From an uncultured Paenibacillaceae bacterium (GTDB lineage: Bacteria; Bacillota; Bacilli; Aneurinibacillales; Aneurinibacillaceae): a stretch of DNA of 64,000 bases. The notes beneath the pieces are model-generated. The model was not told where the DNA came from. It did not search any database and saw only the letters and a program-made list of their open reading frames with translations. The position numbers and the translations under genes are program-made. This document shows positions 27,753 to 36,042 of this stretch, piece by piece. Every line of letters starts with the position of its first letter. Positions within the stretch are counted from its first letter, which is position 1. Where the stretch lies: NCBI GenBank assembly GCA_946478845.1, contig CAMLDI010000001.1, positions 171,664 to 235,663 of the forward strand, in the 5' to 3' direction.

Positions 27753-28508
27753 ATGAGTGAAGCAGTACAAACACTTAATGGCTGGTATGCATTACATGAT
27801 TATCGCACCATCGATTGGGCTTCTTGGAATTCTGTTTCTGAAGAAGATAGGCAGGAAGTAATTGAAGAACTGCAGGCTTTTATGCACAAAGTATCTTCAG
27901 TAGAACAAACCAATATGGGAAGTACCAATATTTATACTATTATTGGGCATAAAGCGGATTTATTGTTCATGCATTTCCGCCCAACATTGGAAGATCTTGA
28001 AGAGGTAGAAACCGAATTTAATAAATTAAAATTTGCTGATTTTACTTACAGACCTACTTCATATTTTTCCGTTGTAGAATTAAGTACATATAATACTGAT
28101 CCTGAAGCAGCTGCTTTAGATCCAGCCATCCAGGCTCGCTTAAAACCTATTTTGCCTAAAAACAAATACGTTTGTTTCTATCCAATGAACAAGAGACGGA
28201 GTGGGCAAGACAACTGGTTCATGCTTCCCATGGAAGAACGGGGTGCATTCATGCGCCAACATGGAACCACAGGACGCAAGTATGCAGGTAAAGTACTCCA
28301 GATTGTTACTGGTTCTACAGGTTTTGATGATTGGGAATGGGGTGTTACCCTTCTTGCTGATGATCCTATTTATTTTAAACAACTGGTTTATGAAATGCGC
28401 TTTGATGAAGTAAGTGCCCGGTTTGGAGAATTCGGATTTTTCACTATTGGAACACTTGTTAATGAGAATCGTATGAAAGACTACCTTTCGTTAAAAAATG
28501 AAAAATAA
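27753..28508 (+). CDS. hemQ: Coproheme decarboxylase (chlorite dismutase-like)
   Basis: Last enzyme of the coproporphyrin-dependent haem route, decarboxylating coproheme to haem b with peroxide. 252 residues with the expected N-terminal ferredoxin-like and C-terminal domains. The catalytic-tyrosine block VCFYPMNKRR and the axial-histidine block MRQHGTTGRKYAGKV are present, as is GFDDWEWGVTL. ATG 27753 is chosen because AAGGAG (27738-27744) sits 8 bases upstream. Separate from hemE-hemH-hemY 12 kb away. Confidence 0.92.
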   Translation: MSEAVQTLNGWYALHDYRTIDWASWNSVSEEDRQEVIEELQAFMHKVSSVEQTNMGSTNIYTIIGHKADLLFMHFRPTLEDLEEVETEFNKLKFADFTYRPTSYFSVVELSTYNTDPEAAALDPAIQARLKPILPKNKYVCFYPMNKRRSGQDNWFMLPMEERGAFMRQHGTTGRKYAGKVLQIVTGSTGFDDWEWGVTLLADDPIYFKQLVYEMRFDEVSARFGEFGFFTIGTLVNENRMKDYLSLKNEK

Positions 28509-28513
28509 ATAAG

Positions 28514-28541
28514 TAAAAAGCCACCGTTTGGTGGCTTTTTC
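28514..28541 (+). terminator. Rho-independent terminator after hemQ
   Basis: AAAAGCCACC pairs with GGTGGCTTTT over GTTT and ends in T5. Begins 6 bases past the hemQ stop. Confidence 0.88.
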
Positions 28542-28631
28542 ACTATAATTACAAAAAAGTGAAACGAGGGTATTTCTATTTCGTTAATATATATAACTAA
28601 AACAAAAATATCTTATAGGGGGGATACATCG

Positions 28632-29075
28632 GTGGAAGAATTCGGTGTCTCCATTTGGTGGTTTATCTTTGCGATTGGGCTTCTGGTTGCCGAAGCCACC
28701 CTTTCTGGATTTGTAGCGTTGTTTTTCGGCATTGGAGCAGTAGCCGCAGGGGGGATGGCTTTAGCTGGTTTTAATTTGCCTTTGCAAATCATGACGATGG
28801 CAGTTGTATCTTTACTTGGCATCATTTTCGGGAGAAAATTTCTAGTTTCCCGAGTTCAAGTGAATAAGGATGTAATTAAGACTAATGTAGATGCGCTCAT
28901 TGGAAGGGAGGCAGTTGTTACGCAGACAATTCCTCCCTTTGGTAAAGGGAGAATTCTTTGCAACAGTGAAAGTTGGTCTGCAGAATGTGCAAAGGGGATG
29001 CAAATAGAAGAAGGGGAAAAAGTAGTGATCCATGAAATACGCGGGGTTACGGCGATTGTTGCAAAAAAGAAGTAA
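28632..29075 (+). CDS. nfeD: NfeD-family membrane protein (short form)
   Basis: 147 residues with two or three TM segments (about 8-28, 30-47, 52-70) and a C-terminal OB-fold domain (IGREAVVTQTIPPFGKGRI, VVIHEIRGVTAIV). NfeD proteins are genetic partners of SPFH proteins, consistent with the next gene 18 bases on. GTG start with GGGGGGAT 8 bases before. Role in membrane microdomains or quality control inferred from the pair. Confidence 0.85.
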   Translation: MEEFGVSIWWFIFAIGLLVAEATLSGFVALFFGIGAVAAGGMALAGFNLPLQIMTMAVVSLLGIIFGRKFLVSRVQVNKDVIKTNVDALIGREAVVTQTIPPFGKGRILCNSESWSAECAKGMQIEEGEKVVIHEIRGVTAIVAKKK

Positions 29076-29093
29076 TCTAGAGGAGGGTTAACT

Positions 29094-29996
29094 ATGGAAT
29101 TAATATTTGCTATCGTTATATTAATTATTATTATTGCTTTAGCTTTTGCTTCTGTACAGGTGGTACGGCAATCAGAAGTGCGTATTGTGGAACGATTGGG
29201 GAAATTTAATCGCCAGTTGGGATCCGGTTTATTTATCGTTATTCCAATTCTAGACCGGGTGGTTGCCCGTTGGGATATGAGAACACAAATTATCAATTCC
29301 AGTCCCCAACCTGTAATTACCAAGGATAATGTGACCATGGGCATTGATACATTAATTTATTATCGAATTACGGATCCAAAAGCTGCAACCTATGAAATTA
29401 ATGGATTAAAAAATGCCATTGCTAATTTAGCTGTCACAGCTTTAAGAAATGAAATTGGTAATATGAATTTGGATGAAACTTTAAATTCTCGGGATCAAAT
29501 TAATCAGGCTTTACAAGTTAAAATGGATGAAGCTACGAACAACTGGGGTGTAAAAGTGGAACGGGTTGAATTAAAAGAAATTATTACCCCTCAGGATATC
29601 CGTGATGCCATGGAAAAACAAATGAGGGCAGAACGGGAAAAACGTTCCAAAATTTTAGAAGCTGAAGGGGAAAGAGCTTCTGCCATTGAAAAAGCAGAAG
29701 GATTAAAAAGAGCGCAAATTCTTGAAGCAGAAGCTGACATGGAGGCTAAAATCCGCCGTGCAGAAGGGGAAGCCCGTGCTATTGAATTAGTAGCAGAAGC
29801 ACAGAAAAAACAAATTAATGAAGTGTATACAGCCTTTAAAAACATTAATGCAGATGAACGGGTTATTGCCTTGCGTTATGTAGAAGCTTTGGAAAAAATG
29901 GCCCAAAGCGATAACAAAGTATTTGTCCCTTATGAAGCCGTAGGTTTAATGGGCAGTGCTGGAGCATTAAAAGAATTAATAAAAGAGGAAAAATAA
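29094..29996 (+). CDS. SPFH/stomatin-like protein (paraslipin/QmcA type)
   Basis: 300 residues: one N-terminal membrane helix (1-18), a SPFH band-7 domain (about 20-180; VRQSEVRIVERLGKF, RITDPKAATYEI) and an Ala/Glu-rich coiled-coil (about 185-245; repeated EAEGERASAIEKAEG-type segments). The length and C-terminal shape match paraslipins, not the longer flotillin FloT. AGAGGAGGG precedes the ATG. Forms a two-gene unit with nfeD. Confidence 0.88.
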   Translation: MELIFAIVILIIIIALAFASVQVVRQSEVRIVERLGKFNRQLGSGLFIVIPILDRVVARWDMRTQIINSSPQPVITKDNVTMGIDTLIYYRITDPKAATYEINGLKNAIANLAVTALRNEIGNMNLDETLNSRDQINQALQVKMDEATNNWGVKVERVELKEIITPQDIRDAMEKQMRAEREKRSKILEAEGERASAIEKAEGLKRAQILEAEADMEAKIRRAEGEARAIELVAEAQKKQINEVYTAFKNINADERVIALRYVEALEKMAQSDNKVFVPYEAVGLMGSAGALKELIKEEK

Positions 29997-30087
29997 TACC
30001 CTTTAAAAATAGTAGCATACAGGCACGGAATGGGCGATTATAACATAAAATCTGATAAAGTGTGAACTTCATTTGGAGGTGACCGCT

Positions 30088-30804
30088 ATGCCAGGTTTGT
30101 TTGCCGCCCTTTCTTTGTTCATGCGGGATATGGTTCTGTTTGTTTCATATATAAAAAATAACGCTTTTCCTCTTCCCTTATCAGAAAAGGATGAAAATCG
30201 TTATCTGGAATTGATGGGAGTAGGGGATAAAAACGCTCGGAACCTATTGATTGAACATAATTTGCGACTGGTTGCACATATCGTGAAAAAATTTGAAAAT
30301 ACCGGGGAAGATAGTGAGGATCTCATTTCTATTGGCACAATTGGATTAATTAAAGCCATAGAAAGTTATCAAAAAGATAAGGGAACTAAATTAGCAACTT
30401 ATGCAGCTAGATGTATTGAAAATGAAATCCTAATGCATCTGCGTTCCTTAAAGAAGACCAAAAAGGATGTCTCGTTGCATGATCCAATTGGAACCGATAA
30501 AGAAGGCAACGAAATTTCTTTAATCGATGTACTAGGGACAGAAGCGGGAGAAGTGGAAGACCGTGTACAGTTAAAAATTGAAAAAAATAAAATTTACCAT
30601 CATATCCATGTCCTTGATGAACGAGAGAAGGAAGTTATTATTGGGCGTTATGGGTTAGATAATGAAGAAGAAAGAACCCAAAGAGAAATTGCAAAAGAAT
30701 TGGGGATTTCCCGTTCTTATGTTTCTAGGATTGAGAAAAGAGCATTATTGAAATTGTTTCATGAATTTTATCGGAAGAATGGCAATGGAGCCATTAGCAA
30801 ATAA
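30088..30804 (+). CDS. sigK: RNA polymerase sigma factor sigma-K (uninterrupted)
   Basis: Late mother-cell sporulation sigma factor, about 238 residues. The first 20 or so residues form the amphipathic pro-sequence ([23 protein letters not shown]) removed by SpoIVFB in B. subtilis. Region 2 ([50 protein letters not shown]) and region 4 ([23 protein letters not shown]) are intact. In B. subtilis the gene is split by the skin element; here the frame is continuous, so no excision is needed. ATG 30088 follows TTTGGAGGTGA. Confidence 0.95.
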   Translation: MPGLFAALSLFMRDMVLFVSYIKNNAFPLPLSEKDENRYLELMGVGDKNARNLLIEHNLRLVAHIVKKFENTGEDSEDLISIGTIGLIKAIESYQKDKGTKLATYAARCIENEILMHLRSLKKTKKDVSLHDPIGTDKEGNEISLIDVLGTEAGEVEDRVQLKIEKNKIYHHIHVLDEREKEVIIGRYGLDNEEERTQREIAKELGISRSYVSRIEKRALLKLFHEFYRKNGNGAISK

Positions 30805-30963
30805 AGAAAGATTACAACCTCTCCTATTGATTTACAGCCTTTTTATTTAAAATTGAACAAAAAGACATAATTTACTCATAATTATTCTGGAAAAAGCAAG
30901 TAAAATATGGTATATTATTCCTAACCTTTTTATTTTTTCACTTCCTTTTTATAATTTACTTTT

Positions 30964-31000
30964 CCCCTGTCTCCTTAGTGGATGGCAGGGGTTTTTGTTT
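30964..31000 (+). terminator. Rho-independent terminator
   Basis: CCCCTGTC pairs with GGCAGGGG (one G-T pair) and is followed by TTTTTGTTTT. It lies 160 bases past sigK with only AT-rich noncoding sequence between, and probably ends the sigK transcript. Confidence 0.75.
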
Positions 31001-31058
31001 TATAAATACGTAACTATAATTAGTTCTTGATGCTGCAATAATTTTGTTAAATAACATT

Positions 31059-31499
31059 TTAAGATGAATGATGCCAGGATAATATATTTTTCGCCGTTGA
31101 TAAATCCGTTACAAGCACATCAATCCAACCTCCACGTAGGGTGGCACCAATGGCCGCAACTTTTTCTTTACCACTAGCAAAGGCAATAACATTTTTGATG
31201 TTTCTTAATTCACTTACAGACAACCCAATCATTCTTGATTCCTCATCATAAGAAATAACGCTTCCGTTCTCATCAAGAAATGATGTACATAAGTTTGCAA
31301 CAGCCCCTTTTTCCCTCATTTTAAGAATATCCCCTTGATTAAAATAACCCGATTTTACAATCATCGACTCTTCCGATACTTGTCCAATCCCAATTAAGGC
31401 AACATTTGCTTTTCTAGCTAATTTCATCACTTCTGATATTTCTTGTTCAGCCATAATTATATCTCTTGTATGTTTAGAAGCTACACGGAGTGCTATCGT
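31059..31499 (-). pseudogene. SorC/DeoR-type sugar-responsive regulator, 5'-truncated remnant
   Basis: The 131 residues after the first ATG match the C-terminal two-thirds of a SorC-family effector domain: ANVALIGIGQV, GAVANLCTSFLDENG, KEKVAAIGATLRGGWIDVLVTD. The frame stays open and in-family for about 15 more codons upstream, until a stop at 31500-31502, then similarity ends. The HTH and first half of the sugar-binding domain are missing, so the product could not bind DNA. No good ribosome binding site precedes the ATG at 31454. Best read as decayed by deletion. Confidence 0.75.
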
Positions 31500-31618
31500 T
31501 CATACAATAGAAGAAAATATCGATTTATTAGGAGATAAAGACAGTCGTTCTCAAGGTCTAAAGAAAATAAACGAATTTGTAACTAACATGATTAGCTCTC
31601 CTATTAATTTTTTATAAT
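31477..31618 (+). pseudogene. Unassigned open segment, possible gene 3' remnant
   Basis: On the plus strand a frame of 46 codons ends in TAA at 31616-31618. Its composition (LVCLEATRSAIVH, then ENIDLLGDKDSRSQGL, then KINEFVTNMI) looks like a natural protein end, with charged helices, but there is no start codon with a ribosome binding site and it runs antisense into the decayed regulator. It may be the other side of the same deletion. I cannot name the source gene. Confidence 0.3.
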
Positions 31619-31712
31619 GGGGAGGTTTATTTTTTTAAAAAAAAGGCATGATAAGGATACACATATTTTACAAATGCTGTAAATCATAAAATTAGGGTTA
31701 GGAGTAATAAAT

Positions 31713-32231
31713 ATGGCAATTGTTCCATATTTGCACATAATAGCAGGTGTATCTTTAGCGATATTTGCTGCCTTTGTAGCTGATTTAAAAAATTGGAGAG
31801 ATTATTATCCAACCATTCTTTTTTTTATCGCTGGTGATTTGCTTTATCAATTTATTACCTATGATTACCCTTTATGGGAGTATGGGGGGATTCCCAATAG
31901 CCCAATCTTAACTCCAATTATTCTCATGTTTACAGCATATCCTGCTACTGCCCTGATTTACTTAAAGTATGCTACAAAGGGATGGAAGCCTTTTCTGTTT
32001 CATTATTTTTTATGGATTATTTTATATGCAATCGTAGAGTATATTCTTGTCTCTCTTAAATTGATTAGATATGATAATCATTGGACGATGGGGTGGTCTA
32101 TCTATGTTGATTTCTTATTGTTTCTTATTTTAAGAATCCATTATAGTCACCCCTTCTTAGGATGGCTTTTATACTTTATAGTTTGTTTTCAAATGATTAA
32201 AGTATTTAATATTCCAATTCTTAACACATAG
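31713..32231 (+). CDS. CBO0543-family integral membrane protein
   Basis: 172 residues with about five TM segments. The WRDYYPTILFFIAGDLLYQF and FTAYPATALIYL segments fit the CBO0543 family of uncharacterised Firmicutes membrane proteins, many encoded near sporulation genes. It differs from the two minus-strand relatives downstream, which carry an SYQWWFLV block. ATTAGGGTTAGGAG precedes the ATG. Alone on its transcript and ended by a strong terminator. No function can be assigned. Confidence 0.72.
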   Translation: MAIVPYLHIIAGVSLAIFAAFVADLKNWRDYYPTILFFIAGDLLYQFITYDYPLWEYGGIPNSPILTPIILMFTAYPATALIYLKYATKGWKPFLFHYFLWIILYAIVEYILVSLKLIRYDNHWTMGWSIYVDFLLFLILRIHYSHPFLGWLLYFIVCFQMIKVFNIPILNT

Positions 32232-32244
32232 CATACATAGGTTA

Positions 32245-32287
32245 AAAACTAACCCCTTCAATTCAAAAATTGAAGGGGTTAGTTTTC
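32245..32287. terminator. Long perfect-stem bidirectional terminator
   Basis: AAAACTAACCCCTTCAATT pairs perfectly over 19 bases with its complement around a CAAA loop, with T or A runs on both sides. It ends the plus-strand CBO0543 gene and the opposing minus-strand operon, whose last stop (32279-32281) lies within it. Confidence 0.92.
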
Positions 32288-32422
32288 TTTTTGTTTATCT
32301 TTATTAAAGTGGGCCATGATCTTAATAACGATCCAAATGAAAAATGCCATAACAATAATCATGCCTGAACTAAGAAGGAAACCTAACACACCATTTTTAA
32401 TATACCATAGGGAATCATGCAC
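32279..32422 (-). CDS. 47-residue single-span membrane protein
   Basis: Small gene read by eye. GTG 32422 overlaps the end of the upstream CBO0543 gene by 8 bases; AAGGGA lies about 11 bases upstream. The product begins MHDSLWYIKNGVLG, has one hydrophobic helix (about 10-35, FLLSSGMIIVMAFFIWIVI) and a charged tail HFNKDKQKEN. Translational coupling and a stop inside the shared terminator argue that it is real. It is probably missed by most gene callers. Function unknown; a partner of the CBO0543 proteins is possible. Confidence 0.6.
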   Translation of the reverse strand: MHDSLWYIKNGVLGFLLSSGMIIVMAFFIWIVIKIMAHFNKDKQKEN

Positions 32423-32981
32423 TTTTTTTCAGTCCCTTTTGAATGAATGATAATCGGCGAATTAACCAACGGGCAAACATGGCATTTAATGAGTAAATAG
32501 GGAGTGAGTAGATTGATTTCCATGTATTTTCTTTATATATTCCCATAAATTTAAATACATATTCTCCCAGAGTGAAGAACAAACTTATTAATAACACGCC
32601 TATAATAAATGATTTCCAATTATTCCCGTATTGATAACAGATCATATAGATGACTGGCAGCAATGAAATATCAAAAGGTGCTGTTGGCGTTGAAAATGTC
32701 CAGTGCAATTTGATAGGATAGTGCCATGCCTGAAAACTGATTCCCATCATATCCATGTTGGCAGATAACATGGATATGATAATGCCAAAGGATATAATTT
32801 CAGGGACCCTTTTTTTGTCCACTATTTTCCACCAGAATATCCAGGGTATAATCGTTAATAAAACTAAAAACCACCATTGATAAGAAAAGACATGCTCCTT
32901 CATCCAAATTTCTTGCTCTAAATGAAAATAATGCAACTGTATGTTAATCAACTCTGCAAAAGTGGGAATATTGTTGGTCAT
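32415..32981 (-). CDS. CBO0543-family membrane protein (paralogue A)
   Basis: 188 residues and about five TM segments. The SYQWWFLVLLTIIPWIFWWKIVDKKR block near residue 35 is shared with the upstream paralogue, as is the HWTFSTPTAPFDISLLPV segment. ATG 32981 overlaps the upstream stop as ATGA, and AAAGGA lies before it; a longer frame to 33068 is inside the upstream gene. Last-but-one gene of a three-gene operon. No function known. Confidence 0.72.
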   Translation of the reverse strand: MTNNIPTFAELINIQLHYFHLEQEIWMKEHVFSYQWWFLVLLTIIPWIFWWKIVDKKRVPEIISFGIIISMLSANMDMMGISFQAWHYPIKLHWTFSTPTAPFDISLLPVIYMICYQYGNNWKSFIIGVLLISLFFTLGEYVFKFMGIYKENTWKSIYSLPIYSLNAMFARWLIRRLSFIQKGLKKSA

Positions 32982-33520
32982 GAGACGATGTTTCCTTTCT
33001 GTAAAAAATGATGCATCAGCCAGCGAGAAATTGTAGCAAGACTGAGTAATAATAGTGCAAAAATCCACTTAGATGAAATTGTGATGAATTCAAATTTAAT
33101 TAAAAAGGGAATAAAAAAACTGACCCAGAAACTTATCATAAGAAAAGTTCCAATAAAGTATGATAACCAGTTTTTACTAAACTGATAAATAAACATAAAT
33201 GATACAGGAAAGATTGAAATCTCGTAAGGGTATAATGGTGTTCTTAAAGACCAGTGTATGCGGTGAATAAATTGCACGAAGTTTAAATTACGTACTAAAG
33301 GTACAAATAGAGCAGAAAAAAACATGATTAACAGACCAAAAGAAAGGATTTCCATTAATCGTTTTTTATCAGTGAATTTCCACCAAATAATCCAGGGTAT
33401 AATGGTTAGAATGACTAAAAACCACCATTGATAGGAAAGGAAACCCTGGGCGTTCCAGTATTCTTTGAGCATTTTAAGATTGACGTCTAGTGTGTTATTG
33501 ATCACTTGTTCCTTTTCCAT
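32978..33520 (-). CDS. CBO0543-family membrane protein (paralogue B)
   Basis: 180 residues, about five TM segments, with SYQWWFLVILTIIPWIIWWKFTDKKR and HWSLRTPLYPYEISIFPV closely matching paralogue A, so the two arose by duplication. ATG 33520 has AGAGGGTGG 8 bases upstream; an in-frame ATG at 33613 adds residues with no support. First gene of the operon. The conserved WW...PW...WW..DKKR pattern is a useful family handle. Function unknown. Confidence 0.72.
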   Translation of the reverse strand: MEKEQVINNTLDVNLKMLKEYWNAQGFLSYQWWFLVILTIIPWIIWWKFTDKKRLMEILSFGLLIMFFSALFVPLVRNLNFVQFIHRIHWSLRTPLYPYEISIFPVSFMFIYQFSKNWLSYFIGTFLMISFWVSFFIPFLIKFEFITISSKWIFALLLLSLATISRWLMHHFLQKGNIVS

Positions 33521-33771
33521 AATGCACCACCCTCTGTTTTTGTTTAGAACTGCTATACTATATACTTGGACAATCCCTTTTTCTTTATTATTAGTCATTG
33601 AGAGTGAACTCATAAGAAAGTATGCCGCATAAAAATTTCACTTGAAATTTGCGGAGAAAGGTTCATTATATAAGAGTGATATTAAAAATAAACTTTATAT
33701 TCCCTTCATACAGATTTCATATTGCTTTTCGTCCAATATGATAAACTGTCTGAAGGAAGAAGGTGAATAAC

Positions 33772-33801
33772 ATGAAGATGAAAAACATGAAGATGAAAAA
33801 C
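33772..33801 (+). repeat. 15-base direct duplication at the LtaS-like start
   Basis: ATGAAGATGAAAAAC occurs twice in tandem, adding five codons (MKMKN) and several alternative ATG starts (33772, 33778, 33787, 33793). A recent slippage or small duplication; which ATG is used cannot be told. Confidence 0.9.
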
Positions 33802-35610
33802 ATAATAGTAGTAATTTCTTTATTATTGATTCCTTTATTTATGGTGATTAGTGGGGAATTAATACAGAGGGGAACCATCATTCAGGTCTTAAAGTGGATT
33901 TATCATTATCCATCTGCATTTATATTGAATTATATGATTGCTTTATTGTTTCTTTTGTTAATCGGTGCATTTTTTAAAAACGTATATGTTAGTTTAGGTT
34001 TGTATTTTTTTATGGGCTTTATGCTAGTATTGCTGAATAAATATAAAATGAAATTTTTGGAAGATCCTATTTTTCCCTGGGATTTAATGCTTTATAACCA
34101 GGTGATTAATTTATTTCCACAACTTTATAAAGCTCTCAATCCTTTTTTATTATTGCCATTAGCTTTAATTCCACTTGTGGGCATTTATCTTGTTAGGAAG
34201 CTTCCTTCCATTAAATTAAATTATAAAGTACGGATTATATTGGGCATTTTGTCTGCTTTTTTATTGGTTGGCATCTCATTTTATAAATCAACTCCAGTGG
34301 CATCTGTATTAAATAGTTTAAATATAACAAACAAAACCTGGAATCAAAATGAAAACTATAGCTTTAATGGATTATTTTTAAGCTTTTTAATGAATGTGCA
34401 ATCAGCGGTTGTTCTGCCTCCCAAAGAATATAGTGAAGAATTAATCAATGGTATTGTTAGTGATATTGGGGCGAAAAATCCAGTTACCGCAGATAGTGTA
34501 TCCACTTCTACAGCACCGCAAAAGCCAAACGTGATTTTTATTATGAATGAAGCTTTTTGGGACCCTACCCTTTTAAAAAATGTGTCATTTAGCAAGGATC
34601 CTATGCCGACGGTACGTGCCATGCAAAACTCCGGGAATGGGGGATGGATTTTATCTCCTGAATATGGTGGAGGTACGGCTAACGTAGAATTTGAAGTTTT
34701 GACAGGATTGTCTATGAATTTTGTACCAAGCGGATCTGTTCCATACCAACAATATATCACTCGTCCAACCCCTTCTTTAGCAAGTGTTTTTGCAGAAAAG
34801 GGTTACGATACAATCGCTATTCATCCTAATGATAAATGGTTTTGGAATAGGGATGTAGTATATAAAAATTTTGGCTTTCATAACTTTTTAAGTATCGATC
34901 AGTTTAAAAATCCTTCAAAAGAAAAACGAGAAACCTATGTAGATGATAAGGAAGTTACAAAATCAATTATTCAACAAACAGAAAAATCCGATAAACCTGC
35001 TTTTATTTATGCAGTTACCATTCAAAACCATGGCACTTATTATTATCCCAGTAAAAAACCTACGTATCCTATTGATGTAAATGGGAACTTTTCAGCGGAG
35101 GTTAAAGAACAGTTGCATGTTTATAGTAATGGGATTTATGACGGTGATACAGAATTACAAAATTTAATCAACTATTATCAAAATTCTAAGGAGCCTACCA
35201 TTATCGTCTTTTTTGGTGATCATCTGCCTTTCTTAGGAAATGGATATGATGAAACAGGTTATACCAAAAATATCACTGGTTTAGAACAAACAAAAATGAT
35301 GTCTAAAACACCACTGGTCATTTGGAATAATTTCGGGAAAGAAGTTAATCTACCACAAAATACAGTGAGCACATCTTTTCTTGGCACTTATTTATTTGAT
35401 GTAGCTGGAATGAACCCACCGTTATATTATAAGTTTCTAGAAGAATACAGAAATAAATTGCCTGGCAATAAACTAAATTTGAAAATGGACGCTAAAGGAA
35501 AATTATCCCTTGATACACCGGGGTCATTAACGGAATTAGAAAATCAATACCGTCTTTTACAATATGACCTTTTATTCGGCAAACAATATGCAAAGGATAA
35601 ACTTTTCTGA
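33772..35610 (+). CDS. LtaS-like sulfatase-fold phosphoglycerol transferase
   Basis: 612 residues: about five N-terminal TM helices (to residue 190), then an extracellular alkaline-phosphatase-type domain. The presumed nucleophile is a threonine near residue 302 in GGGTANVEFEVLTG; IMNEAFWDPT holds a metal-binding Glu, IQNHGTYYYP and FGDHLPF supply histidines and Asp. LtaS enzymes polymerise glycerol phosphate of lipoteichoic acid from phosphatidylglycerol; relatives modify other glycolipids, so polymerase versus primase role is undecided. ATG 33772 follows AAGGAAGAAGG. The first ten codons contain a 15-base tandem duplication. Confidence 0.85.
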   Translation: MKMKNMKMKNIIVVISLLLIPLFMVISGELIQRGTIIQVLKWIYHYPSAFILNYMIALLFLLLIGAFFKNVYVSLGLYFFMGFMLVLLNKYKMKFLEDPIFPWDLMLYNQVINLFPQLYKALNPFLLLPLALIPLVGIYLVRKLPSIKLNYKVRIILGILSAFLLVGISFYKSTPVASVLNSLNITNKTWNQNENYSFNGLFLSFLMNVQSAVVLPPKEYSEELINGIVSDIGAKNPVTADSVSTSTAPQKPNVIFIMNEAFWDPTLLKNVSFSKDPMPTVRAMQNSGNGGWILSPEYGGGTANVEFEVLTGLSMNFVPSGSVPYQQYITRPTPSLASVFAEKGYDTIAIHPNDKWFWNRDVVYKNFGFHNFLSIDQFKNPSKEKRETYVDDKEVTKSIIQQTEKSDKPAFIYAVTIQNHGTYYYPSKKPTYPIDVNGNFSAEVKEQLHVYSNGIYDGDTELQNLINYYQNSKEPTIIVFFGDHLPFLGNGYDETGYTKNITGLEQTKMMSKTPLVIWNNFGKEVNLPQNTVSTSFLGTYLFDVAGMNPPLYYKFLEEYRNKLPGNKLNLKMDAKGKLSLDTPGSLTELENQYRLLQYDLLFGKQYAKDKLF

Positions 35611-35660
35611 GACAGTTAAAGGCTTATTTCGCCCTTCTTTCAGTTTCCCTCGTATCGACT
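35609..35660 (+). repeat. 52-bp dispersed repeat, copy 1
   Basis: Begins within the stop codon of the LtaS-like gene and matches 50609-50660 (opposite strand) at 47 of 52 positions by eye. Differences fall at all codon positions, so coding conservation is unlikely. Nothing else in the window contains it as far as I could see. Confidence 0.75.
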
Positions 35661-35692
35661 TGCAAAAAGGCAAAATTCTTTAAGTGTAAAAA

Positions 35693-35747
35693 AAAAGGAG
35701 CATCGCTAACTACTTAGTAAGTAGTTTTGCGATGCTCCCCTTTTTTC
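35693..35747. terminator. Terminator with extended inner stem
   Basis: GGAGCATCGC pairs with GCGATGCTCC; inside, AACTACT pairs with AGTAGTT. A9 on the left and a T run on the right make it usable in both directions, for the LtaS-like gene and the small minus-strand cysteine-rich gene. Confidence 0.85.
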
Positions 35748-35751
35748 TTTA

Positions 35752-35886
35752 TTACTTACAAACCCATTTTGGATAACATACCGTTGATTTACCAAGGGAC
35801 TTACATATCATATTACATTTATGTTTCTTATAATGAGTATATTCTCTTTTTTTCTTTTTACAACTTGAACAGGACATATCAATCAT
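35752..35886 (-). CDS. 44-residue cysteine-rich basic protein
   Basis: Small gene read by eye: MIDMSCSSCKKKKREY, then HYKKHKCNMICKS, then VCYPKWVCK. Six cysteines, many lysines, no signal peptide. The ATG at 35884-35886 has GAGGAAAGT upstream, and the stop lies 5 bases from a terminator with a suitable run on this strand. Size and composition resemble small spore coat or crust proteins, but I cannot name it. A start 8 codons upstream lacks a ribosome binding site. Confidence 0.5.
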   Translation of the reverse strand: MIDMSCSSCKKKKREYTHYKKHKCNMICKSLGKSTVCYPKWVCK

Positions 35887-36042
35887 CCCACTTTCCTCGT
35901 TTGTATACATTATTAAATGCGTTGGCAGGAGGATTGGTGTGGGACAATACCTACTTGTACCGAAGGAATTTCTTATCGTATGCAGATTGTATCCATTTCC
36001 CCTTAACTTCAATAAGTTAATAGAAGGAGGGGAGAAGAAAAA

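Noticed and set aside
28856..29344. Long antisense frame over the nfeD/SPFH junction
   Set aside because: Crosses two clear genes, is rich in Thr/Ile from reversed codons, and has no start signals.
29997..30087. Possible sigma-E promoter before sigK
   Set aside because: GCATACA and CATAAAAT are present but about 22 bases apart, too far for the known spacing.
30805..30963. Small RNA or gene after sigK
   Set aside because: AT-rich sequence without a convincing frame, promoter or structure before the terminator.
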